From: Bacillota bacterium
GTDB lineage: Bacteria; Bacillota; Bacilli; Paenibacillales; Paenibacillaceae
DNA: 6,583 bases
Assembly (NCBI GenBank): GCA_023418755.1
Contig: JAEZZE010000134.1
Span: 1 to 6,583 of the forward strand
Direction: 5' to 3'
The first letter of the stretch is position 1. Every line of letters starts with the position of its first letter. Below are positions 1 to 5,614 of this stretch, piece by piece. The notes beneath the pieces are model-generated. The model made no database searches, was not told the DNA's origin, and saw only the letters and a list, made by a program, of their open reading frames with translations. A program made the translations under genes and the position numbers.

Positions 1-546
1 TCGACGGACCTGCGTATTGACGGCGACGGATTTTTCGTCGTCAGTCCGGACGGCGGGGAGACGCAATATTTGACCCGCGCTGGAAATTTTGATCTCGATG
101 CGAATCGTCAGCTTGTCAATGCAGACGGTATGTTGGTGATGGCAGGGGATGATGGTGGCCCGATTCAGTTAGATGAAGAGGTGACCGCGTTCTCGATCTC
201 TCAAACCGGAGAGATCATAGCGATCGGCGCGGATGGGGTGGCCACTCCTACTGATATTTTTATCGGCGTTGCGGTCGTCGCTAACCCTGGTGGTTTGGAG
301 AAGGTTGGCGGAAACCTGTACCGGATGACGCCGAACGCCGATCCGGAAGATCTGTTTGTTGGTCTGGCTGCCAACGCGGAGACCGGCTCCGGAGCAATCA
401 TCTCCGGCCAGCTTGAAATGTCCAACGTCGACTTGACGAACGAGTTCACGGAAATGATCGTGGCACAGCGCGGATTCCAATCGAACTCGAGAATCATCAC
501 GACGTCCGACGAAATCCTGCAAGAAGTCGTGAACCTGAAACGGTAA
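1..546 (+). CDS. flgE: Flagellar hook protein FlgE, 3' part (5' end outside window)
   Basis: This is the C-terminal 181 residues of a flagellar rod/hook family protein. The reading frame is open from base 1 and ends at TAA 544-546. Near the left edge it shows the family signature IDGDGFFVV, then YLTRAGNFDLD and a QLVNADGMLV segment. The last ~42 residues form the conserved C-terminal helix of hook/rod proteins (VDLTNEFTEMIVAQRGFQSN, then RIITTSDEILQEVVNLKR). FlgE polymerises outside the cell into the hook, the flexible joint between rod and filament, after export by the type III apparatus encoded downstream. The short spacing between the two conserved ends indicates a compact hook protein like the ~264-residue B. 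subtilis one, so roughly 80 N-terminal residues are missing. The same family includes the distal rod protein FlgG, and Bacillus-type FlgE is often labelled FlgG. I prefer FlgE because of its position just before swrD and fliL. The TTG at 70 is internal and not a start. Confidence 0.85.
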   Translation, partial: STDLRIDGDGFFVVSPDGGETQYLTRAGNFDLDANRQLVNADGMLVMAGDDGGPIQLDEEVTAFSISQTGEIIAIGADGVATPTDIFIGVAVVANPGGLEKVGGNLYRMTPNADPEDLFVGLAANAETGSGAIISGQLEMSNVDLTNEFTEMIVAQRGFQSNSRIITTSDEILQEVVNLKR

Positions 547-554
547 TTGATCTC

Positions 555-589
555 CTGTCGGGGAAGGGCCGAGGCTCTTCTCCCGGCAG
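555..589 (+). other. Intercistronic hairpin between flgE and swrD
   Basis: The arms 555-569 and 574-589 form about 15 base pairs (555-562 with 589-582, then 563-569 with 580-574). There is one bulged base (T581), two G-T wobbles and a 4-nt loop (570-573). The structure lies 9 nt after the flgE stop and ends 3 nt before the swrD Shine-Dalgarno. No T-run follows, so it is not a standard intrinsic terminator. It could stabilise the 3' end of hook mRNA or modulate swrD translation; either role is inference. Confidence 0.6.
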
Positions 590-607
590 TCTGGGGGAGG
601 CCCAGTC

Positions 608-841
608 ATGATTCAAGTCACTCGCCTGAACGGCACGAAGCTGCACCTCAACGCATTGCTGATCGAGACGGTGGAAGAAACGCCGGATACGATCATTACG
701 CTTACAACGGGAAGAAAATTTATAGTGATCGAAAATTCTTCGGATGTAATCCGGGCGATCCGGCATTACTTGCGCAGTATCGGCGTGTTGGCGGCGGTTA
801 CCAGTCCCGCGGACCCGCAATCGGAGGGAGCTACGTCATGA
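608..841 (+). CDS. swrD: SwrD / FlbD family flagellar motility protein
   Basis: This is a 77-residue cytoplasmic protein of the FlbD family (YlzI, renamed SwrD, in B. subtilis). The family core is clear: VTRLNGTKLHLNALLIETVE at residues 4-23, followed by ETPDTIITLTTGRKFIVIEN and a VIRAIRHYLR helix. In B. subtilis SwrD is needed for swarming and raises flagellar motor power, apparently through stator function; its biochemistry is poorly defined. The ATG start is well supported by GGGGGAGG at 593-600, 7 nt upstream. The stop TGA overlaps the fliL start as ATGA, so translation of the two is probably coupled. The last ~15 residues (after RSIGVLAAV) are polar, unconserved-looking tail. The position between the hook gene and fliL is the canonical one. 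Assignment to the family is firm; the detailed role here is inferred from B. subtilis. Confidence 0.88.
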   Translation: MIQVTRLNGTKLHLNALLIETVEETPDTIITLTTGRKFIVIENSSDVIRAIRHYLRSIGVLAAVTSPADPQSEGATS

Positions 842-1317
842 GAAAATTGTTGCCATGGCTCGTTTCGCTATTATTGGCGATTACGTTGATTGTCGTTGTT
901 ACGTTCTACTTCTGGAACAATCTGTTCGGGGACAAGAAGAAGGACCCCGATCAAGCCGCGAAGGAAGTCGCCGAAAACGTGCAGCTCGAGCCAATATCTG
1001 CGGATGAAATGGTGAAGGTCACATCCGAATTAATTGATATCAGCACCAATCTTGCGGACACGGATTACGTCGTCAAGATCAGCTTCTCGTTCCAGTTCGA
1101 CAGCGAGAAGACGAAGGAAGAGTTCGACAAGATCAAGGAAAACGAAATCAAGCCGATCGTCAATCGCGCGCTCTGGGTCATGACCCCGGAGGAGATGAGC
1201 GGGACGAAAGGAAAGGACCAGCTGGCCGCGGGGCTGATCAACTCGATCAATGGCGTCATGACCGAAGGCAAGCTGCTTAAAGTCGGAATCAAAGGATTTA
1301 TTATGACTCCTATCTAA
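838..1317 (+). CDS. fliL: Flagellar basal body-associated protein FliL
   Basis: FliL is a single-pass inner-membrane protein that associates with the stator units around the flagellar motor and supports torque and swarming. This 159-residue protein has a short basic start (MRK), one membrane segment at about residues 4-26 and a charged linker (GDKKKDPDQAAKEVAE). An extracytoplasmic FliL domain follows, ending in VGIKGFIMTPI. The length is typical of the family. The open frame extends upstream to 547, but the start at ATG 838 is chosen for three reasons: GGAGGG at 823-828 lies 9 nt upstream, the membrane anchor then sits at the very N-terminus as in other FliL proteins, and the ATGA overlap with swrD fits tight operon packing. 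Residues encoded upstream of 838 in this frame are simply swrD read out of frame. Confidence 0.92.
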   Translation: MRKLLPWLVSLLLAITLIVVVTFYFWNNLFGDKKKDPDQAAKEVAENVQLEPISADEMVKVTSELIDISTNLADTDYVVKISFSFQFDSEKTKEEFDKIKENEIKPIVNRALWVMTPEEMSGTKGKDQLAAGLINSINGVMTEGKLLKVGIKGFIMTPI

Positions 1318-1357
1318 TACATAGAAGAGGTCCGGAACGACAGGGAGACCGGCGGTA

Positions 1358-1382
1358 CGAGCGCTTGTTCGGCCGAGGCTCG
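1358..1382 (+). other. Inverted repeat upstream of fliM ribosome binding site
   Basis: In the 82-nt gap between fliL and fliM, CGAGC (1358-1362) pairs with GCTCG (1378-1382). After a bulged G1363 the stem continues with CTTG (1364-1367) against CGAG (1374-1377), leaving a 6-nt loop. The stem ends 2 nt before the fliM Shine-Dalgarno region. No T-run follows, so termination is unlikely. A role in message processing or in fliM translation is only a possibility. Confidence 0.4.
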
Positions 1383-1384
1383 AG

Positions 1385-1394
1385 AAAGGGGTGA
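1385..1394 (+). promoter_or_regulatory. Ribosome binding site deciding a TTG start for fliM
   Basis: AAAGGGGTGA (1385-1394) closely matches the anti-Shine-Dalgarno complement AAAGGAGGTGA. It stands 5 nt before TTG 1400. The in-frame GTG at 1391 lies inside this motif and so cannot use it, which favours the TTG. Confidence 0.65.
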
Positions 1395-1399
1395 GAGAT

Positions 1400-2401
1400 T
1401 TGGTAGACGTACTGTCGCAGAATGAGATCGACGCGCTGCTCGCGGCGCTGTCGTCCGGCGAAATGGACGCGGAGGAGCTCAAAAAAGAGGATACGCAGAA
1501 AAAGGTCCGCGCCTACGATTTCAAGCGCGCGACCCGTTTCTCCAAGGACCATATTCGCAGCCTGACCCGGATTCACGAGAACTTCGCAAGATACTTAACG
1601 ACCTATTTCTCGGCTCAGCTTCGAACGTTCGTCCAAATCAGCGTCGTTCAAGTCGAACAGCTGCCTTACGACGAATTTATCCGCTCCATCCCCAAGATGA
1701 CGATATTGAACATCTTCGAGGCGGAGCCGCTCGAAGGCCGCATGGTTCTGGAGGTCCATCCCAACGTCGCTTTCGCGATGCTGGACAGGCTGCTTGGCGG
1801 AGGAGGGAGCGCCCCAAGCAAGATCGGCAGCCTGACGGAGATCGAAACGATCATCATGGAGAAGATTTTCAGCCGCGCGCTCGATAGCCTTCAGGAAGCT
1901 TGGAGAACGATAATCGACACCCAGCCGCGTCTCGAGGCGTTGGAGACGAACCCGCAATTCATGCAAATCGTGTCGCCTAACGAGACGATCGCTCTAATCT
2001 CGCTCAGCACGAAAATCGGGGAGACGACGGGGATGATCAACCTGTGTATCCCCCACGTCGTTATCGAGCCGATTATGCCCAGATTGTCGGTACATCACTG
2101 GTTCGTGTCGCAGAAGAAGACGCGGGCGCCCGAGGAACAGCATATTCTCGAGCAGCGGGTGCACAAAGCGATGCTGCCGATTATCGCCGAGCTCGGCTCC
2201 TCGCATATTTCCGTGCAAGAGTTTCTGAACTTGGCGGTCGGGGACGTCATTACCTTGAAGCGGCAAACGTCCGACGGTCTGGAAGTCAAAGTCGGGGATA
2301 ACGTGAAGTTTATCGCGAGTCCGGGTACGCTGCGTGACAAAATGGCGATTCAGATTCAAGAGATCGTCAGCGAAGGAGTAGATGAAATCAATGACGAGTA
2401 A
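1400..2401 (+). CDS. fliM: Flagellar motor switch protein FliM
   Basis: FliM is the C-ring protein that binds phospho-CheY and FliG and sets the direction of flagellar rotation. From TTG 1400 it is 333 residues, close to the 332 of B. subtilis FliM. The N-terminal CheY-P-binding peptide LSQNEIDALL is at residues 5-14. The middle CheC-like domain follows, with SLTRIHENFARYLTTYFSAQ at 54-73, EFIRSIPKMTILNIF at 92-106 and a GGGG turn at 133-136, where FliM proteins contact FliG. NLCIPHVVIEPIMPRLS is at 214-230. The C-terminal SpoA/FliN-like domain runs from about 250 to 325. The TTG is preferred over GTG 1391 because of ribosome binding site spacing and because 'MVDVLSQNEIDALL' resembles relatives. 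The gene overlaps fliY by 11 nt if fliY starts at 2391. Identity is certain; the start is probable. Confidence 0.93.
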   Translation: MVDVLSQNEIDALLAALSSGEMDAEELKKEDTQKKVRAYDFKRATRFSKDHIRSLTRIHENFARYLTTYFSAQLRTFVQISVVQVEQLPYDEFIRSIPKMTILNIFEAEPLEGRMVLEVHPNVAFAMLDRLLGGGGSAPSKIGSLTEIETIIMEKIFSRALDSLQEAWRTIIDTQPRLEALETNPQFMQIVSPNETIALISLSTKIGETTGMINLCIPHVVIEPIMPRLSVHHWFVSQKKTRAPEEQHILEQRVHKAMLPIIAELGSSHISVQEFLNLAVGDVITLKRQTSDGLEVKVGDNVKFIASPGTLRDKMAIQIQEIVSEGVDEINDE

Positions 2402-3614
2402 AGATTACTTATCCCAGGAGGAGATCGACGCTCTGCTGAACCAGTCATCCGGCGGAGGAAGCGACGCTCCGGCGTCCGGCGGCGATATGTCGATCGACGA
2501 TTATCTGACTCCGCTCGAACAGGACGCTCTTGGAGAGATCGGCAACATCACGTTCGGAAGCGCGGCTACGGCATTGTCGACGTTGCTCGGCAAGAAGGTC
2601 GACATCACGACGCCAACCGTATCCGCGATCGCCAGGGACCAGTTCGAAGCGGAATTCCCGAAGCCGCACGTCGCGGTTCACGTCAGCTATGTCGAGGGCT
2701 TCGAAGGCATCAACTCCCTTGTCATCAAGTCCCATGACGCGCAAGTGATCGCCGATCTGATGCTGGGCGGCGAAGGAAACGTGACGACGGAGGAACTGAA
2801 CGAAATTCATATCAGCGCCGTCCAGGAAGCGATGAACCAGATGATGGGGTCGTCCGCGACCTCGATGTCGACGATCTTCAACCGGATGGTCAATATTTCC
2901 CCTCCGGGCATCGATATTATGGACGTGAAGAACAATTCGGGCACCGCCAATTTGCCGCAGGAAGATATTTTCGTCAAAATTTCCTTCCGGCTGAAAATCG
3001 GAGACCTGATCGATTCTTCGATTATGCAGCTGCTTACGGTAGCGTTCGCCAAGGAACTCGTTAGCTCCTTGATGGGCGGCGTATCCGAACCTGCGCCCCA
3101 GCCTGCTGCTCAAGCAGCGCCGCAGCCAGCGGCACAGCCTGCGCCGCCCGCTCAGCCGGAATACGCGGCGCCTCCGGCGCATACGCCTCCGCCCGCGCAC
3201 CAAGCGCCGCCTATGGCCGCGGTGCCGCCAGGTTACGGAGCGCCTCCGCCAAGCTATCCGCAGACGCTCGGAGGAGGCGGCGTGAACCGGAACGTCAACG
3301 TCAACCCGGTTCAATTCGCCAACTTCCAGGGCCCCGGATACGTGCAAGCGGACGAAACGAATCTTAATCTGCTGCTCGATATTCCGCTGAAAGTAACGGT
3401 GGAGCTCGGGCGTACGAAGAAGCAGATTAAGGATATTTTGGAATTGTCCCAGGGCTCGATTATCGAGCTGGACAAGCTGGCCGGCGAACCCGTCGACATC
3501 TTGGTTAACAACAAATTGATCGCCAAAGGCGAGGTCGTTGTCATCGACGAAAACTTCGGAGTGCGCGTTACCGATATCGTCAGTCAATGGGACCGCGTCC
3601 AAAAAATCCAATAA
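2391..3614 (+). CDS. fliY: Flagellar motor switch phosphatase FliY
   Basis: FliY takes the place of FliN in Bacillus-type C-rings and also dephosphorylates CheY-P at the switch. From ATG 2391 it has 407 residues. A FliM-like CheY-binding peptide LSQEEIDALL is at 7-16. A CheC-type phosphatase domain follows with both active centres intact: D45, E49, N52 with P75, and S142, E146, N149 with P172, each fitting [DS]xxxExxNx22P. A Pro/Ala/Gln-rich linker spans about 232-291. The C-terminal SpoA/FliN domain runs from about 325 to 400 and includes LDIPLKVTVELGRTK, LDKLAGEPVDILVN and EVVVIDENFGVRVTDI. An in-frame ATG at 2382 would add MKS. AAGGAG (2373-2378) lies 3 nt from 2382 and 12 nt from 2391, so spacing does not settle the start; I chose 2391 on similarity to relatives starting MTSKDYLSQEEIDALL. 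Cytoplasmic; adjacent to its partner fliM and substrate gene cheY. Confidence 0.93.
   Translation: MTSKDYLSQEEIDALLNQSSGGGSDAPASGGDMSIDDYLTPLEQDALGEIGNITFGSAATALSTLLGKKVDITTPTVSAIARDQFEAEFPKPHVAVHVSYVEGFEGINSLVIKSHDAQVIADLMLGGEGNVTTEELNEIHISAVQEAMNQMMGSSATSMSTIFNRMVNISPPGIDIMDVKNNSGTANLPQEDIFVKISFRLKIGDLIDSSIMQLLTVAFAKELVSSLMGGVSEPAPQPAAQAAPQPAAQPAPPAQPEYAAPPAHTPPPAHQAPPMAAVPPGYGAPPPSYPQTLGGGGVNRNVNVNPVQFANFQGPGYVQADETNLNLLLDIPLKVTVELGRTKKQIKDILELSQGSIIELDKLAGEPVDILVNNKLIAKGEVVVIDENFGVRVTDIVSQWDRVQKIQ
3084..3263 (+). repeat. Low-complexity Pro/Ala/Gln linker coding segment inside fliY
   Basis: This segment encodes residues ~232-291 of FliY. It is almost entirely Pro, Ala and Gln at first (APQPAAQAAPQPAAQPAPPA) and then Pro with Ala, His, Tyr and Gly (PPAHTPPPAHQAPP). 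The DNA is GC-rich and made of imperfect repeats of GCG/GCC/GCA and CCG/CAG/CCT codons. It separates the CheC-type phosphatase domain from the SpoA domain. FliY proteins generally have a variable linker here, so the sequence is presumably a flexible tether and prone to length variation. Confidence 0.75.
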
Positions 3615-3635
3615 GCTAATCGGGAGGAAACAGAA

Positions 3636-3998
3636 ATGGCAAACCGCATTCTCATCGTTGACGACGCAGCATTCATGCGCATGATGATCCGCGATATTTT
3701 AACGAAAAACGGGTACGAGGTCGTAGGAGAGGCGCAGGACGGCGCGCAGGCCATCGAGAAGTATAAAGACTTGAATCCGGATCTGATCACGATGGACATT
3801 ACGATGCCGGAGATGGACGGCATCGCGGCGCTCAAGGAAATCCGCAAGCTCGATTCCAACGCGAAGGTCATCATGTGCTCGGCCATGGGCCAGCAAGCGA
3901 TGGTCATCGACGCCATTCAGGCCGGCGCGAAGGACTTTATCGTCAAGCCGTTCCAGGCGGACCGCGTCATCGAAGCGATCAAAAAAACGCTCGGCTAG
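3636..3998 (+). CDS. cheY: Chemotaxis response regulator CheY
   Basis: CheY is a single-domain receiver of 120 residues. Phosphorylated by CheA, it diffuses to the motor switch (FliM/FliY) to change rotation. All receiver residues are present: acidic pocket D9 and D10 (ILIVDDAAFMRMMIRD), phospho-acceptor D54 (LITMDITMPEMDG), S82 (IMCSAMGQQ), F101 at the aromatic switch position and K104 (FIVKPFQ). There is no output domain, as expected for CheY. ATG 3636 has GGGAGG at 3622-3627, 8 nt upstream, and lies 21 nt after the fliY stop. Lying directly after fliY and before fliO is the B. subtilis arrangement, which puts the signal next to its target and phosphatase. Sporulation regulator Spo0F is also a single receiver domain, but the flagellar context makes CheY secure. 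Confidence 0.95.
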   Translation: MANRILIVDDAAFMRMMIRDILTKNGYEVVGEAQDGAQAIEKYKDLNPDLITMDITMPEMDGIAALKEIRKLDSNAKVIMCSAMGQQAMVIDAIQAGAKDFIVKPFQADRVIEAIKKTLG

Positions 3999-4016
3999 GC
4001 CGAAGTCGGGAGCGTT
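3986..4016. other. Inverted repeat at the cheY/fliO junction; terminator-like on minus strand
   Basis: AACGCTC (3986-3992) is perfectly complementary to GAGCGTT (4010-4016). The cheY stop lies in the enclosed loop, together with a smaller competing hairpin CGGC-TAG-GCCG (3992-4002). The right arm includes most of GGGAG (4008-4012), the likely fliO Shine-Dalgarno. On the plus strand no T-run follows. On the minus strand the stem runs directly into seven Ts (complement of A 3981-3987), the shape of an intrinsic terminator. Part of this is constrained by the KKTLG end of CheY, so chance is possible. Confidence 0.4.
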
Positions 4017-4024
4017 GAAGATTC

Positions 4025-4567
4025 ATGCGAACCTACGGGCTTGCCGATGAGTTGCCGGATACGTCGTCGCTAGGCTCGGTTTGGGATTTGATCCGGGTGC
4101 TCGTTGTCCTCGGACTGATCATCGGCTTGATCGTGCTCGTGCTGCGATTCCTGGCGAAGCGCAACCGCGGTTGGGGAATGAACCGCTCGCTGCGCTCGCT
4201 CGGAGGGTTCCCGCTGGGCACGAACAAGTCGATGCAGATCGTGGAGTGGAACGGGCGCATTTACGTGCTCGGGGTCGGAGACGACATTACGTTGCTGGAA
4301 TCGATTACGGACCCGGAGATCGTGGATGCCTTGCTGGCGGAGCACGAAGCCGGAATGGCCAACATGGGGCCGGCGCTGCCGGAATGGCTTCGCAAATGGA
4401 CCGAACGCGGCAGCCCGCGGAGCGAGGAAATCTCCCCGTCCGCCGGCGCCGACTCCAGCTTCGAGAAGACGTTGGAACATCGGCTCCGCCAACTATCCGA
4501 AAGAAGGCAGAAGGCGGAGCAACTGCTGGAGGATAACCGTTCTGAAGATCGGACGGATGAGCGATGA
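4025..4567 (+). CDS. fliO: Flagellar biosynthesis protein FliO (FliZ in Bacillus)
   Basis: FliO is a small membrane protein that helps assemble or stabilise FliP in the flagellar type III export gate. This 180-residue protein has a short N-terminus (~20 residues), one membrane segment at about 22-43 (LIRVLVVLGLIIGLIVLVLR) and a basic RFLAKRNR stop-transfer. A cytoplasmic FliO core follows, with SLGGFPLGTNKSMQIVEWNG at 58-77 and YVLGVGDDITLLESI at 80-94. The tail from ~125 is charged and helical, ending EKAEQLL-like and then Asp/Arg-rich. An in-frame TGA at 4016-4018 means ATG 4025 is the first possible start. The ribosome binding site is weak or distant: GGGAG at 4008-4012 is 12 nt away and GAAG at 4017-4020 is 4 nt away. 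It overlaps fliP by ATGA. Unlike B. subtilis FliZ it shows no cleavable signal peptide. Function is assigned from the core motif and position. Confidence 0.86.
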   Translation: MRTYGLADELPDTSSLGSVWDLIRVLVVLGLIIGLIVLVLRFLAKRNRGWGMNRSLRSLGGFPLGTNKSMQIVEWNGRIYVLGVGDDITLLESITDPEIVDALLAEHEAGMANMGPALPEWLRKWTERGSPRSEEISPSAGADSSFEKTLEHRLRQLSERRQKAEQLLEDNRSEDRTDER

Positions 4568-5310
4568 CAAAAAAAATCTTATATAGTTTCCTGACGTTGC
4601 AGGCTTTGTTGTTCGGGTTTCAGGCATCCGCCTACGCCGATCCCATCATCGGGGTAACGCTCGGCGACGGCTCGGAACCCGTCGGAACGTCCGCTTTGTC
4701 CTTGCTGCTGCTGATTACCGTGCTGAGCTTGGCTCCCGCCATTCTCGTGCTGATGACGAGCTTCACGAGAATCGTCATCGTGCTCGGTTTCGTTCGCACT
4801 TCGCTGGGCACGCAGCAGATGCCGCCCAATCAGGTGTTGATCGGCCTGGCGCTGTTTATGACGCTGTTCGTGATGGCCCCGACGTTCTCGCAAGTGAACG
4901 AAACGGCGCTTAAGCCGTATTTGGCCGGGGAAATCAGCCAGACGGACGCTTTGGAGAAAGCTTCCGTGCCGATGAAGGAGTTCATGTACAAGCATACGCG
5001 GGAGAAAGATCTGCTTCTGTTCATGAAGTACACGAAAACCGAGAAGCCGGCCACCTTTCAAGACATCCCGATTACCGTTCTCGTTCCGGCTTACGCCATT
5101 AGCGAATTAAAAACGGCATTCCAGATGGGCTTTATGATTTTTATTCCGTTTCTCGTCATTGACATGGTGGTCGCCAGCACGCTGATGGCGATGGGGATGA
5201 TGATGCTTCCGCCGGTTATGATCTCGTTGCCCTTCAAGATTCTGCTCTTCGTGCTCGTCGACGGCTGGTATCTTGTCGTGAAGTCGCTGTTGACCAGCTT
5301 TAGTCCGTAG
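4564..5310 (+). CDS. fliP: Flagellar type III export gate protein FliP
   Basis: FliP forms the core of the export gate, in the family-wide FliP5FliQ4FliR1 complex through which rod, hook and filament proteins leave the cell. The 248-residue protein begins with a signal peptide (MTKK, then hydrophobic to ~20, with ASAYAD at 21-26 giving a likely cleavage after A25). The strongly conserved block around LAPAILVLMTSFTRIVIVLG (56-75) and GTQQMPPNQVLIGLALFMT (82-100) is present, followed by a hydrophilic extracytoplasmic part with the FMKYT motif. The C-terminal membrane hairpin contains PAYAISELKTAFQMGFMIFI and MGMMMLPPVMISLPFKILLF. M212-M214 correspond to the methionine loop thought to seal the closed gate. 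The start overlaps the fliO stop (ATGA); no strong ribosome binding site is visible, so translation is probably coupled. An A8 run occupies codons 2-5. Confidence 0.96.
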   Translation: MTKKILYSFLTLQALLFGFQASAYADPIIGVTLGDGSEPVGTSALSLLLLITVLSLAPAILVLMTSFTRIVIVLGFVRTSLGTQQMPPNQVLIGLALFMTLFVMAPTFSQVNETALKPYLAGEISQTDALEKASVPMKEFMYKHTREKDLLLFMKYTKTEKPATFQDIPITVLVPAYAISELKTAFQMGFMIFIPFLVIDMVVASTLMAMGMMMLPPVMISLPFKILLFVLVDGWYLVVKSLLTSFSP

Positions 5311-5338
5311 CCGGGCACGTAATGCGAGGAGGGAGTCC

Positions 5339-5608
5339 ATGACAACCGAGTTTATTATCGGCCTTGCGGGCCAGGCGCTGTTTACCGTGTTGAAAGTAAG
5401 CGCGCCGATGCTGATCATCGCGCTTGTCGTCGGGCTCAGCGTGAGCATCTTCCAGGCGACGACGCAGATTCAGGAGCAGACGCTGGCCTTCGTCCCCAAG
5501 ATTATCGCCGTTTTCCTCGCTCTGCTGATTTTCGGGCCGTGGATTTTGAATATCATGGTCGATTTCACGGCGCGCCTGCTTGGAAATTTGGAGAAGTACA
5601 TCGGGTGA
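5339..5608 (+). CDS. fliQ: Flagellar type III export gate protein FliQ
   Basis: FliQ is a small hairpin membrane protein whose copies wrap around the FliP/FliR core of the export gate. At 89 residues it has the standard family length. There are two hydrophobic helices, about 11-38 and 47-72, joined by the conserved loop SIFQATTQIQEQTLAFVPKI (36-55). The C-terminus LLGNLEKYIG is also typical. ATG 5339 is preceded by a strong Shine-Dalgarno, AGGAGGGAG at 5327-5335, and lies 28 nt after the fliP stop. The fliP-fliQ-fliR order matches almost all flagellar and virulence type III clusters. Confidence 0.96.
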   Translation: MTTEFIIGLAGQALFTVLKVSAPMLIIALVVGLSVSIFQATTQIQEQTLAFVPKIIAVFLALLIFGPWILNIMVDFTARLLGNLEKYIG

Positions 5609-5614
5609 CTTGAT

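Noticed and set aside
555..600. Intrinsic terminator after flgE
   Set aside because: The hairpin is strong, but it is followed by TCTGGGGGAGG (the swrD ribosome binding site) rather than a T-run, and the operon continues.
547..837. Upstream extension of the fliL frame to 547
   Set aside because: This part overlaps swrD in another frame, has no membrane or FliL features and no ribosome binding site. The fliL membrane anchor and ribosome binding site fit the start at 838.
2445..3611. Minus-strand open frame of 388 codons covering nearly all of fliY
   Set aside because: Its translation is Arg/Asp/His-rich with long Arg runs opposite the Pro/Ala linker. It matches no family I know and is the mirror of GC-rich codon bias in fliY.
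4632..4645. GCCGAT-like motifs (also near 2750 and 4043) resembling a sigma-D -10 element
   Set aside because: No TAAA -35 element lies about 15 nt upstream at any of them, so no internal flagellar promoter can be supported.
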